The notes under the pieces: generated by a model
Seen by the model: the letters and a program-made list of their open reading frames with translations, nothing else
What the model was told of the DNA's origin: nothing
Databases searched by the model: none
Part shown: positions 11,255-22,905 of the stretch, piece by piece
Layout of the letters: each line of letters opens with the position of its first letter
Position numbering within the stretch: the stretch's first letter is position 1
Made by a program: the position numbers and the translations under genes
From: Grifola frondosa
Lineage: Eukaryota; Basidiomycota; Agaricomycetes; Polyporales; Grifolaceae
Assembly (NCBI GenBank): GCA_001683735.1
Contig: LUGG01000043.1
Span: 248,001-312,000 of the forward strand
Length of the DNA: 64,000 bases
Reading direction: 5' to 3'

Positions 11255-13173
11255 ATGATTAAGGATGTTCAAGACCGCGAATTGGATCATATCATGGGTA
11301 GTAGTCTACCTGACGAACTCCTACAGAAACTACAGAGTATCGTTGGGTCAAGGTTAGTTTGTCTTCCCTGAAATCTTCACATCACGATGTTACAATATGA
11401 AGTGCATGCAGTCTGTCACATATGCCTAGGTACGGCATGCGCCTTCGTTGAATGCGCATTTGAGACATTCATGCATGTCCAGTCATCCTGCTGCAGGTAC
11501 GATGATCGGGGATGCAAAAGGAACAATGGAGGTTGTGATACCGAAGTACGCGGTCATTTAATCGTTGCATTCAAAACCTGAGATTGATGTCACTCTTCAG
11601 GTCTTCTCCGGTCGAGAAGTGCAGGGGAAATCCATCGTTAACCAAGTCGGAAAGAAAGAAAGAACTAATCAAGTAGGTCGGTTTGTTGTACCCACAAATT
11701 ACTCCATGCTCAAGCTTTTAGGCATCGGAATGCATCTCCGGCACGTAAGAAACGCAAAGAAGATGTGAAACCTACAATTGCCGTGGTGGTGTAAGTCGAT
11801 TCATATTTCTACTCAGCGCTTGCTCAAGCGCAACGATTTGCAGCAAACGTATCACCAAACGTATCACCAAACGTGTCATTTCTGATGTATCTGTCCCTTC
11901 CACACGTCTACGCTCCTCGCACGCGGGGATCATTGGTGGGCGCCCTATAACTGCGTCTTCATCCTTACCTCTACGAACGCTTCCTGTCCCAACCGACACT
12001 CCTACCCCCGCCGACCACAGACTTTTTCTATATCCCTTCCATTCTAAAGGAGCTGTGAGCATCGGTACTGAAGAACTGGCTATGTTGGAACCGGGTCGTT
12101 ATCTCAATGATAACATTATTGAATTTGGTTTAAGGTGAGTGCCATTAGATTTGTGCGGCCGTAACGCACTCACGAGCATCTGCAGAGTATGTTATGAGGA
12201 GCTCAAGGCCAGAGATGTCACCACCGCTGATCAAATTCATGTCTTTAGTCCTTTCTTCTTCACGCAACTGTGAGTCTGTTCAACTCCCAGTCATTCATTC
12301 ATTCAGCACTTAGCTCATGGCAGTACAAAATGTGGATATGATTGAGTAACATCACATACAAATTGTGTCGACATCTTCAGTAAAACAGTTCTCATCGTGC
12401 CTGTTTACGATAGGTAAGTCTCTTCACCAGCTTGCCCATTCATTGCTCATATGCATGTATAAAGCAACGAAAAACATTGGTATTTGGCAGTTATTGCTTA
12501 CCCTGGATCCCCAGAGAGTAGTAGCACTCTTCGTGCTGGTGACAGTGACACCCAGTCCGGCTCGTCCCTCTACGCCCCAGCGTGGGTTTGCTTCAATTGT
12601 GCTGCATCGGCATACTAATTGACAGTTTAGCGCGACCATCTTTATTCTTGACTCCATGAACTGCTCTCGTGTATCTATAGGCTCGGTGACGGGGACTAAT
12701 TGTGTCGAGGTGGGAGGAGTGTTATCAGATTATTTGAGTGTAGAGGCATACACAAAGAAGAACATTTCACCAACGTGCCGCCCTGCTGTTGTGCAAGTAC
12801 CAGTGAGTGTTCCATATTAATATAATATGAAGTTCTGTATTTTATTTGTATTTTTCAGGTGCCGCAGCAACCTGCAGGTTCCAATGACTGTGGGTTGTAC
12901 ATCTGCCACTTTGCACAACTCTTCATGGCCAATCCCAAGCGAATGATAGGCGTTCTATGGGTGCGTCCCTTCAACTACAAGTTTTCATTAGAGACTAGAA
13001 CTATTTTTCGATGGTAGACAGCCGAGATGGATGCAGACTTCCTGGTGGATCCCAATGCAGTCTGGCAAGTTGATGCGCTGCCTTCTCTGCGAACACACAT
13101 GAAGAATAGGATATTAGCAATTGTCGAGGAATGGGAGCATTTGCATCGAAATTCGCGTCTGGATAAACCGTAA
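11255..13173 (+). CDS. Ulp1-like SUMO/ubiquitin-like cysteine protease (peptidase family C48)
   Basis: A multi-exon gene starts at ATG 11255 and ends at TAA 13171. The N-terminal exons (KDVQDRELDHIM...) are unrecognised. The protease domain begins at MLEPGRYLNDNIIEFGLR near 12083-12133, continues with VCYEELKAR and FSPFFFTQL, then IFSKTVLIVPVYD. It carries the catalytic His in KHWYLAVIAYPGSPES (His codon 12475), the Asp in FILDSMN (12650), and the Gln and Cys in QQPAGSNDCGLYICHF (Cys codon 12889). The full catalytic set is therefore present. Exons are separated by short introns with clear donors (for example GTGAGT near 12134). The C-terminus ends near HRNSRLDKP. C48 proteases remove SUMO or related tags. 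In basidiomycetes they are greatly expanded, and related proteases are carried by KDZ-type transposons, so this gene next to a Plavaka remnant may be transposon cargo rather than a host gene. Confidence 0.85.
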
Positions 13174-13295
13174 GACTCTTGTTTGTTACCAACTCATCCA
13201 TGCTTGCAATTCGCCTGTTTTTTATCACTCAAAAAATCGCATTTATATGCAAGCATCTCCAAGATGTATTATGTATAGTGTATAAGTAGTGTACG

Positions 13296-13359
13296 CGCTC
13301 TGTCCGGTCTCCAGACAAGCGTTCACTCCAGATTGCTCCCATTCCTTCTATGTACGCGT
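13296..13359 (+). repeat. direct copy of the 11003-11066 motif
   Basis: About 62 bp spanning TGTCCGGTCTCCAGACAAGCG and ATTGCTCCCATTCCTTCTAT are shared with 11003-11066 with two visible mismatches, in the same orientation, about 2.29 kb apart. The two copies flank the Ulp1-like gene. Confidence 0.75.
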
Positions 13360-13390
13360 ATCATGTATAGCTATATTCTCTTGGGATCTA

Positions 13391-14300
13391 TCACTCTGCA
13401 GGTTCTGTAGCGCACCTGTGGTAGCGGAACACCCGGCGCGTCATGATAAGGCCGCACATACATCTAGCCATCACAAATCCGAACTGGGCATCTGAAATAC
13501 CCGGGTCCAGAAGGCTATCGAGTTTGCGTAGAACGTCGTCAATTATAATCGGACGAGGCACCGGTTGATCAGCGGGTGTCACTTTGATCTCCTCTGCCGT
13601 TACATCTAGCACTGAATCAGATTGTTTGCAGAAAACTAGTAACGGTGTGAACTAACCCAACATTGCATACGTGCGCTTTAGTTTGCGTGAGTCGGAATGT
13701 TCAGTCCCTTCTTATGGAATGAGTTGTTAAACATTTAGTGTTGAGTCTGACAACTTACCAGACTGTCGACGGCGGAATGCGTTGTCAAGTTCGACTTCCG
13801 AGAAGTGAAATACGGTGGCGGGCCTTAAGTCACCAGGTTCTGTCGAGATGTCTCGACGTATGTTCGATGAATACTCATGCGACAACTACGCACCTCTGCG
13901 ATCATACTGTTTGGACTTCACGAAGAAGGCGGCGAAGATCCTCTCCAAGTACACTGTAAAACGGTCGAGCTTGGTGAGGTTTCAAGTTGTGAGAGAGCAA
14001 GTTAGATGCTTACCCAAATACCCACAGCTTCCCTTTGCACACATTGCTACGTATTCTCCCGAACATGGACCTTCGATTGCTATTAGTGTCGCAGCTTCTG
14101 TATAATGTCCTTCGTCTGGAGTTGCGTTCGGGCAGAGACAACAAGGTCCAGTAAATTTGTATGTCATGCGATGCTCTCGTAATGCTGACGGCGTGACGTG
14201 ATGACCTCCGTCCTCCAGGGGCCTGTAGGAGGGAAAATCAGCAGTGTCAAGCATTCCTTGATCGACATGCTTACCAGTACCAGGTGCATAGCCCCTTCAT
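13391..14300 (-). CDS. small Cys-rich protein of unknown function, multi-exon
   Basis: The likely start is ATG at 14298-14300. A first exon of about nine codons joins through an intron ending CCTACAG to PLEDGGHHVTPSALREH. The main exon carries GPCCLCPN, a TLIAIEGPCSGEYVAMCA stretch and GSCGYLG, whose spaced cysteines look like a metal site. Later exons carry VYLERIFAAFFVKSKQYDRR, a FHFSEVELDNAFRRR segment, HSDSRKLKRTYAMLG, and a final exon with DDVLRKLDSLLD ending at the stop at 13391. Similar short proteins recur in Agaricomycete genomes without known function. The frame and splice sites agree over at least three exons. It lies between the Ulp1-like and DUF6698-like genes; a functional link is not shown. 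Confidence 0.5.
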
Positions 14301-14522
14301 CCTAATATCATATTGCAAGACTTCATGTCGCTCGTCGCGGATACGTTGAAGAAGGGTTTGATGTTGGGAGGTTATCATAATATGACGAGAATGATCTGTA
14401 GAAGTTCATGATTCCTGTGCTCTTATATGAGAAAGGAGGTGCATCTCTGTTGGCTTGTAACTTCATCTGCGAACATCTTGCATTCCTCCAGATGCCATAG
14501 AGACACAAGTGGAGTGTTATTG

Positions 14523-15035
14523 GAAACGCCGTCCCATCCCGCCCTGAATCGCCCTTCGAACATACACACAACGTAAGCCCGTCTGGCTATCTTGTCCCAG
14601 AAGCAAACCGAGGTGTGTTGTTAAGATGATTTTTTTCATTCTTTCATGACGTGCCCGAATGCCGACGACATCGTACATTTTCTTCAGACACCACTGATTA
14701 GAAACGCCGTGCATCCGCCCTGAGTCGCCCTTCGAACATATGCACAATGTGTGCCCGTCTGGCTACTCGTCTCAGAAGCAGACCGAATGCGTTGTCAAGA
14801 TGATTATTTCATTCTCTCATGACGTGCCCGAATGCCGACGACATCGTACATTTTCTTCAGACACCACTGATTAGAAACGCCGTCACATCCCGCCCTGAAT
14901 CGCCCTTCAAACATACGCACAACGTAAGCCCGTCTGGCTGTCTTGTCCTAGAAGCAAACTGAGGTGTGTTGTTAAGATGATTTTTTCATTCTTTCATGAC
15001 GTGCCCGGACGCCGACGACATTGTTCCTTGAAACA
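14523..15035. repeat. three tandem copies of a ~175-bp unit
   Basis: Units start at GAAACGCCGT near 14523, 14701 and 14874. Each contains CATCCCGCCCTGAATCGCCC or a close variant, CCCGTCTGGCTA/TGT, GTTGTTAAGATGATT, TTCATGACGTGCCC and GCCGACGACAT. The third copy is truncated or diverges after about 15025. No coding signal is seen; the region lies upstream of the DUF6698-like gene. Confidence 0.85.
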
Positions 15036-15202
15036 CCATAATGGCATAGCGCGAATACCATTACGACAGCCTTGTAGATTTGATACTTTGAGGTCACGCG
15101 AGCTTGATCAAGTTTCACCTTTAAGATGAGGTAGACTTCATCATGCGCTTATGCCTTGATTCCTCGCAGAATTAGCCCTTCAGTCTCTCGCTCTCAGTAT
15201 TC

Positions 15203-16607
15203 ATGAGTGACAACATCGAATCCGGAACCAGGCGACCGAGTGCCCTTGAACAAGGGCCACGGAAGAAACCGTACATTCCCTTCACCATACATGTTTCCGT
15301 GCACTAATTTCTTTCCTAGGCGTACCTCTGACCCGCTCGTGCACCATGGTCGTCATTTCGGGAGAACCATTCATGCCATGTGCAATGTCTCTGCACTGAT
15401 TGTGAACTGTGTGCTTCGTTTAGACGAGCGAGAACCGATGGAATTATTATCTGCTGAGTATGTTCATTCATCCTTTTAGTATTGCTCACTTCCCTATCAT
15501 CACAGAGAATGGCGAGAGCAGCGGGTCTTCGCGCAGCTATTGAACCTGGTCCCTTTCTTGGAGCAACGGTTGATGACCGACTGCGACGAAGAAGAGATGT
15601 CTCGAGTTGCTGACTTCGTATGTTCCCTCCTTATCATCATTATATAGCCTAATGTTACTAGATTCAGCGGGGTGCTTCAAGTGCGAGGTCAGATGATACG
15701 AAGAGTCTGAAAGGTCATATTTTGGACTGGATCGGCACTCCAGGAGAGGCTTTCGTGCCCCCTATCGCCCGCAACATCAAAACTAATCGTGGCTATCATC
15801 ATGAAGTCACTGGGTCGCTTCTTTGTCCGGCTGGCTTGAATTGGGCAGATTCCAAGTACGTCGACTCTCTATTTTGGCATAAGCTACGCTTACTCGGTCT
15901 AGTGTGAAGGCCCAGCTGCGTAGCGGGGAAATGACAGTCCCGGGGGACCAGTGGCCGATTTTCTTGTATGCCAATAACCAGTACGACCCGGACGATCCTT
16001 GGAATGGGTTATTGAGAAGTAGGCTGTTAGTGACAGTGAGTGTGATCGGCATTGGATTTGTCATCTTACTGAAATTTTCGTAAATGCAGGCTTACAAGCA
16101 TATTTTTACTTCGCCCAGTTCCGTGGACGATGAAACCAAAGCTACAAGAGCTGGCAATGCTCGTATCCATGGTATGACCAAGGTGACAGCTGCCTCGATT
16201 GCTTACATCGCTACTCAAGTGAGCATGATGTCCTTATCGACTGTTCTCAACTATAGTCATGGACGGTATCTCACGTATTCTACCAGGTCCGATTCGCCTT
16301 ATCTTCGTCATCCGTGTTTTCCAGAACGGACACTGTGACTGACTCCGAACGATTCTATAATAGTGTCCTGGAGTTCCTTGATGACATCAATGAGAAAGAA
16401 GATGTCGATGCGCTTTTAGCATGGTGGAACCGGTGCGTTATGTTGCGTACCTCTCAGTCAATATGTGGATTCATGAGTATGGTTGCTAGTCATATTTTTC
16501 CTGGATCCGCAACGGGCGCACGGGCACCTGCCAAGAATAGTGCATTAGCTAAACTTTTGGAGAGACGTAAGCAGAAGAACAACACTGCGGCGGCGGTGTC
16601 CACGTAG
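15203..16607 (+). CDS. DUF6698-like protein, basidiomycete family
   Basis: The model starts at ATG 15203 (MSDNIESGTRRPSALEQG). A 49-nt intron (GTACAT...CCTAG) joins it to RTSDPLVHHGRHFGRTIHAM. Further exons give WREQRVFAQLLNLVP, DEEEMSRVADF, the block RGASSARSDDTKSLKGHILDW, PPIARNIKTNRGYHHEVTG with LLCPAGLNWADS, a segment with GEMTVPGDQWPIFLY and DPDDPWNGLLRS, AYKHIFTSPSSVDDETKATR, ARIHGMTKVT, VFSRTDTVTDSERFYNSVLE, and a C-terminal tail to the TAG at 16605. Splice sites are canonical throughout. I recognise the overall order as the family annotated DUF6698, widespread in mushrooms and often in many copies. Function is unknown and no catalytic residues are evident. The copy looks intact. Confidence 0.7.
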
Positions 16608-16745
16608 CGGGAACACTTTATTTACATATGCATGTATCCACGCGTTGTCCTGCCATTCATACCTCGCGAATTTCGTAGATTATTTCCTTCTAAAACAGAC
16701 CAAGACCAAGATATATATTAAACCCCCATAAATGTGATCATCGCC

Positions 16746-16930
16746 GGTCGCTCTTCTCGGTCGGGCGCACCTTACGAAACACCTGCCAGACTTGCATGCT
16801 TGTGGAGCTCACGCCAACCTCGCTGCCGCTGGTCGCTCTTCTCGGTCGGGCGCACCTTACGAAACACCTGCCAGACTTGCATGCTTGTGGAGCTCACGCC
16901 AACCTCTGCTGCCGTGTCACTCTTCTCGGT
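16746..16930. repeat. two ~85-bp tandem units and part of a third
   Basis: GGTCGCTCTTCTCGGTCGGG starts at 16746 (GGTC at 16747) and again at 16831. Each copy is followed by CGCACCTTACGAAACACCTG, then a GCATGCTTGTGGAGCTCACG segment. A third, altered copy begins near 16915 and runs into the 252-bp repeat. No coding signal. Confidence 0.85.
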
Positions 16931-17434
16931 CGGGACATCTTACAAAACACCTGCCAGCGTAATATATCTTTACATGCTTCGGTTGATCTGTTGAGTTCCT
17001 GTAAGCATTGCGTCAATTGACATTCCCGGCTACCTGGCAGGATGTGTCAGTAACAATCTCTCTGCTGCATCTCACTGGATTCTCCTTTATGATATCACTA
17101 ATAATATCCTAAAATACTTATGCATTATGCAGATGTCACCAATGCTACTTAGGATTATATACCCATGTCTAGTGCCGCATCCGGGCGCACCTTACGAAAC
17201 ACCTGCCAGCGTAATATATCTTTATATGCTTCGGTTGATCTGTTGAGTTCCTGTAAGCATTGCGTCAATTGACATTCCCGGCTACCTGGCAGGATGTGTC
17301 AGTAACAATCTCTCTGCTGCATCTCACCGGATTCTCCTTTATGATAACACTAATAATATCCTGAAATACTTATGCATTATGCAGATGTCACCAACGCTAC
17401 TTAGGATTATATACCCTTGTCTAGTGCTGTATCA
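16931..17434. repeat. two near-identical 252-bp tandem units
   Basis: The unit containing CTGCCAGCGTAATATATC occurs at 16951 and again 252 bp later at 17203. The match continues through CATTGCGTCAATTGACATTC and GGATTATATACCC. Only a few mismatches are visible. The start of each unit is a diverged form of the 85-bp repeat just upstream, so the two repeats are nested. Confidence 0.9.
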
Positions 17435-19591
17435 GAATTACAGAAATTTGTTAAATTATACATAGTATAGAAACATATATACCTTTACATTTTGTTCATG
17501 AAAATCTGATGGCCTATGGCACGGGAAAGCCAGTAAGCAACTGACAACATTAATGATATCAATCACCAAATGTTACTGTTTAGTTCGTAACTGTTAAGTA
17601 GTAACTGTTAAATGATTAATGTTAGATGACACAAATATTACCATATTTGGTGAATTTGTGCATGCTACTTAGTCACGTGACATACCCTGCTCATGTTACA
17701 CTCAGTGCTGACAATGACTTGAGTTCAGAAACAAAATGAGTGCTGTGTCAAGAATGAGACATCAGTCTGTCATCAATGAGATAATGTTAGCGAGACTGGA
17801 CACTGTTCTCCATGTGTTACCGCAACTCCGTCCAGGTTTAGTAAAAGTGACGTTTCCACGTGGGTTAGCCCGTCACGTCACCCCTCGTCTTTTGTATTAA
17901 GGATATGCCATTAATCGTGGTAAGCGCCACTCTAATACGGGTTTGTCGGCATTCGCGTGCGAAAGGGGCCGGAAAACAACGTTCAGTCAGCGAGATATGT
18001 CGTACAAGATTGTGCGATGGCTCAGTGAAAGAACTGTCAGACTTACATTGTTGGAAAGGGCAGCAACTATTCTTTCCATGTGAACGCACAACACAAGTAA
18101 GCCCTTTAACTATTTCGAAGCCTTGAGCCTGTGCTTTGCTAGAATTGTCTATCTTGCAGATGGAAGCGAGGGATGAGAGATAAGGATGTCATCGGTTGCG
18201 TCAATGGAGACTTCGGGTTACTTAGTCCAGGAGAAAAATTTGCGCGAACAATTTGCGCGTGACATGTGGTCTCATTCATGCGAAATGAGTTAATGACAGC
18301 TTAATCATCACGCCAAAGATTGATCCAGAGTCACTCACGCAATAACCCTTCTTGAAAAGCTGCGACAAGTGCGGTAGAAAGTGCGGTGAACATGCGTAAG
18401 ACGATGGCTCTGGGAGAAGATATCTTCACAGCACCTGGCTACGACTGCCAGCTTCAAAGCTGCGCTTTTAGGCAGATTTCGCGTGACTAGGTCATATCAA
18501 GTGGATTGAAGAGTGCTCTCCTACCAAATGAATTAAGAAGATGCTCTGGTGCTGGATGCTGGATGTTGATCAATAATGGCAGTGTTTCCCTTGAACACTG
18601 GAACCTTCAATGGGCGTTTCGAGGATCATACGACAGCCTCGCAGTGGATGCAACACTCAAGACAACACATCGCTTTGAGGCATTCGCGTCAGACTCGCCC
18701 GAAGTAGACTATGCATGGTAGACTTACCGCCAGTCGCTCGCTAAAGTTCCCTTCCTCTATATCCCCCACGCATCACACATATTCTCAGCCCAATGCTCGG
18801 TACGGTGACAGGAAAGCGACGTTGCATTGGAGGTGCAAATTGTATTGTTCCGCCGTAGCAGCCACTATAGGCAGGCTGCTCCGAGACAGCCACCGTGACG
18901 AGCGAGAAGTCCAGCAGACAAGAACTCATAGTAACAAGTCGCACCTTCGATTCCACGAAGAACAGATTATCTTGGCGACATCCACGATCTCCAGCTGATT
19001 GCGAGCGACGGCCGACGGACAATCCTGAAGCGCGACATTGCTTCTGAGTGCACGTCAAGCAGTACGAAACAACTGAACTTGTCGAGTCTCGTCAGAAGAG
19101 AACTGAAATACGGCGCATTGTCACCAGCGACGACCTCTGCGTTCGAAAACAAGGTATAAACCACCAAAGACAAGTCTATTGATTTCTATTGAAGTGCAAC
19201 AAGCGTCTATAGCTACGATTACCTGACCATTCTTACAGTCTCTATTTGTATAAGCTCTATGTGAATGCTTTATTACTTTTTCTTCGTAATAGTATGTGTA
19301 AATATCGTGCCTAACTAAGCGAGTAATTACTGAATGTGATACCGCACGTCGTGAGGCTGGAACGTGAAAGGCGGAACAGGTCATAATAATGACGAGACAA
19401 AGAAGAAAGAACGTGAAAGAGACACGCAACGCCGACACAGGGGAAACAACGGCACACCAGTAGGTATCTAGGATTATGGGCTCAAGCGAGGGTATGGGCG
19501 AGATGCGCGGAGGGAACGGAATGACACCACAAGTCGCTGCCTTCGTCATGAATTAATGTGTCGGGCGTTGGAAACGTCTGTCCACGTCGCT
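17435..19591. other. gene-poor stretch between the DUF6698-like gene and PMA1
   Basis: AT-rich at 17435-17650, including a short local repeat of GTAACTGTTAA near 17585-17610. No supported gene or RNA gene is seen. The right part should contain the PMA1 3' UTR. Confidence 0.45.
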
Positions 19592-22500
19592 CTATGCAGC
19601 GGCCCTCGAAGGGTGACGAGCGAGCGTCGCACCAGCGCGCTGAGCCTGGATGCTGCTGAACCGCTGCAGCTCCTCGGGCTTCATCGAGATCTTCTGGCCG
19701 AAACCGATCTTGCGCGCTGCCCTACGGATGAACGATACACGATTCTTGTACAATGACTCGTGAATAGAAGCCACGCGCGACGTCGTACGGGTGATGGGAA
19801 CGCCGGTCTCCTTCGTGTGCTGTGCCATGTCCGCCAAGTGACGCGCCCGCAGGCGCTTGATTATGGTGGCCTTCATCGCAAACTTGATGAGATCCAAGGG
19901 GAAGAACCACACAATGTTCTAGGGAGGTAAGATGAGCGAATATATCAAGGCGCGATTACGAAAGAAATAACTTACCCAGACCCAAACAATACCGATCCAG
20001 CCACCAGAGATGGCATGGATGTTGGTGAAGCCCCAGTTGGCGTACGCAGCGATGATGGAAGACACGAGCTGCGCAATACAGAAGGCGCCGAACAAGGCCG
20101 CCGACGGCCGCTCCATGAAGAAGAATCCATGTGAACGAGTAATGAAGATCAACGCTTGCGAGATGATGGCAACCTGGAGGTACACAATCATGTGCAATTG
20201 CGGGTCGTTGTGATTCAAAGCTTGGTGAGCGCCATTGGTGAGAGTGACGCCAAACTTGTCGAAGAACCAGGTCGTGCGTATGATAATGGCGACAAGGGCA
20301 ATACTGGGGGAAAAAAATGTTCAGATGAAGAACGACAAGACAATGGACAAACGTACGTGGACAGCGTCAGGTACAAGCCGTACGCAACAGCAAACGAGAA
20401 AATTTCGGCCAAATCCCAACTGTCCGGAGTCATCGAAGGAAGCACACGGTCGACCGAGAGTGTCATGATAGTACCGTCGTTCAAGAGGGCGATGATCAAA
20501 ACCATGAACGGAGGGAAATCAAACTTGAACGCGAAGGCCAAAATAGCGAAGCAGACGACGATACGGATGGTGACAGCGCAAGCGTAGATGGAGTAGTTTC
20601 GCATACGTTGGAAGATGACACGAGAACCGCGAATGGCGTGGACAATGGTAGAAAGACCGGGTTCCGTCAGAACAATATCGGCAGCGCCACGAGCAGCGTC
20701 GGTAGCACCTTCGACAGCGATACCGACGTTGGCACGAGAAAGGGCGGGAGCGTCGTTGGCACCATCACCAGTCATGGCGCAAAGGTGACCGAGACCCTGG
20801 AGACGCTTGACGATCTCGTACTTGTGCTCCGGGAAGACACCAGCAAAGCCGTCGGCGTCGAGGATCATGGCATCGAGGGAAGCGTGCTTGCCTCCGGGCT
20901 CGGGTCCGTCCTTAAGCACCTTAGCGGGGTACATGTGATCGCCAAGACCGAGACGACGACCAGTTTCCTTCGCAATAGCAAGCTGGTCACCAGTAACCAT
21001 CTTGACCCTCACGCCGAGGGCCTGAGCATCGTCGATAGTTTGCTTGGTATCCTCACGAGGGGGGTCGAAGATAGCAAGGAGACCGATGAGCTCGAAACCA
21101 TTGCCTTCGCCCTCCGGATCGTCGCCATCGACTTCCTCATATGCAACGGCGAGCGCACGAAGACCACGTTGGGCGAACTCCTCAACGTCGGACTCCAACT
21201 TCTCCTCCTGCGCCTCAGTCTTGTTGCGCGTGCAAAGCTCGATGATGATACCTGTCATACCCTTCGTCACGCGCTTGAGCTTGCCGGACGACTCCTCGCG
21301 GTACGTGATCTCGGTACGCTTGTCGACGGGATTGAATGGCTTGAAGTCGAGAAGCTTGATGCCAGCGCGTGCGCGAGAGGTGTCACCGATAGCGCCAACG
21401 ACACAAAGATCAATGGCGTCCTGATTCTCCGTACGAGAAGCGTACGCAGCGAGCAAAATAACGTCCTCGGCGGAGAAGGGACCGTAGGTACGGATAGTGT
21501 CCCGATCGATGGTAAGCTTGTTGGTGGTGAGCGTACCAGTCTTGTCGGAACAAAGAATAGTGACGGCAGCCAACTCCTCGATAGCGGTGATACGGGTGAC
21601 GATAGCCTTGTACTTCGCGAGTTGCTGGGACGACGCAGCGAGGGTCACGGACAGGACAGTGGGCATAGCAATAGGTGCGCCGATCAAAAGCACCAGGATA
21701 TTGTCGAGACCACGACGGTATTGGTAGCGGAAACCGGCGTACAAGCAAAAGATTTCGGCAATAACGAAAATGCCAATGGCGACGAGACAGAAAGAACCGA
21801 TTTGCGCCAAAATCTTCTGCAAATGACCGGTGGTGTCGTCATCCTGACCGACGAGGTTCGCCGCACGACCGAAGAAGGTGTTGGGACCGGTGGAGATGAC
21901 AACTCCTTCGGCCTCACCTTGCTTACAAGTCGAACCACTGCAGACGACGTCAACATGCGGACCGAAACTATAAAAATATTACACTTACGAGAAACACTGG
22001 TCACCCATTTTCTTTGACTGAGGAAGAGACTCGCCCGTGAGCGCGGCTTGGTCAATCGAAACGTTGATGGCCTCGGTAAGACGAGAATCGGCGGGGACAA
22101 TGTCACCGATCTTGAAGGCAATCATGTCACCGGGAACGAGCTCTGCGGAGTCGATCTCGCGCCACTGCCCGGAACGCTTGACCCTCGCCTTGGGAGCGAG
22201 CGAGTCCATGAGCGCCTTCACGGCGTTACCAGCGTTCCGCTCTTCGTAGAAACCGATAGCCGAATTGATGAACAAAAGCAAGACGATACCGACGAAATCC
22301 TCCCAATCGGGGGGACGATGTTCGCCGTTAGACAGAACGATAGCAACGAGAGCGGCGGCTTCCATGACCCAGGACAAGGGATTCCACATGAAACTCAAGA
22401 ACTACAAAAGCGTAAACAACCAATCAAAATAACCAAGATATAGAGACTTACTTGAAGAAAGGGGTTCTGTTCCTCGCTCTCGAGCTTGTTGGGACCGAAA

Positions 22501-22905
22501 ATCTCCAAACGACGCACAGCCTCTGCATCATCCAAACCGCCCTCATCGCACTGCAGCAATTTAAACACATCGTCGACAACGATGGTTTCTAGATCAACTT
22601 TCTCCTTGTCGTAGAGGTCCTCAGCCTTAAGTTGGATCTGCGGAAGCACGCGTGGGTAAAACATGAAACCGAAAGCAGACCAGGAAATACTCACAGTAGA
22701 CATATCCACCCTGGCGTCTTTTCATTTGGGATACGTCAGACTCCCGAATGACAAAAAACCAGAAATACAACTTACGACTAGGCTTCTCCTCTTCATCGTG
22801 ACCAAAGTCCTTGTACTCTCTCTTCTTCTTTTCAGGCTCCGGAGTGGGAGTCTCCTTGGTTGGCCCGGTAGAGCCAGCCTCCTTCTCAACTGTGGGGTCC
22901 GACAT
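19592..22905 (-). CDS. PMA1: plasma-membrane proton-pumping P-type ATPase
   Basis: The enzyme exports H+ using ATP and builds the membrane potential that drives nutrient uptake. The model has seven exons (22905-22776, 22717-22695, 22637-22452, 22401-21989, 21937-20357, 20303-19976, 19918-19592), all with canonical splice sites, and gives 995 codons without a break. Motifs: TGES near residue 234 (actuator domain), [13 protein letters not shown] with the phosphorylated Asp near 382, and [12 protein letters not shown] in the hinge. The last two coding exons hold the final membrane helices (for example [16 protein letters not shown] and [11 protein letters not shown]). The C-terminus is a cytosolic regulatory tail ending [18 protein letters not shown]. 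The N-terminus is acidic and Pro/Glu/Lys-rich. Exon 2 is only 23 nt. Length and motifs match fungal PMA1 enzymes. Confidence 0.95.

Noticed and set aside
10931..13359. Direct motif copies considered as LTRs of a retrotransposon
   Set aside because: The repeats are only about 62 bp and the DNA between encodes a C48 protease; no gag, reverse transcriptase or integrase motifs are present.
14523..17434. Repeat blocks considered as a CRISPR-like array
   Set aside because: Units are contiguous or nearly so, without unique spacers of constant length, and the genome is eukaryotic.
18506..19549. Open frames of 70-140 codons upstream of the PMA1 3' end
   Set aside because: No conserved motif, no consistent splicing and overlapping frames on both strands.
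20235..22017. A 469-codon plus-strand open frame and others opposite PMA1
   Set aside because: They are antisense shadows of the conserved PMA1 exons; the composition (Thr/Gly/Asp/Leu) mirrors the opposite strand and no domain is present.
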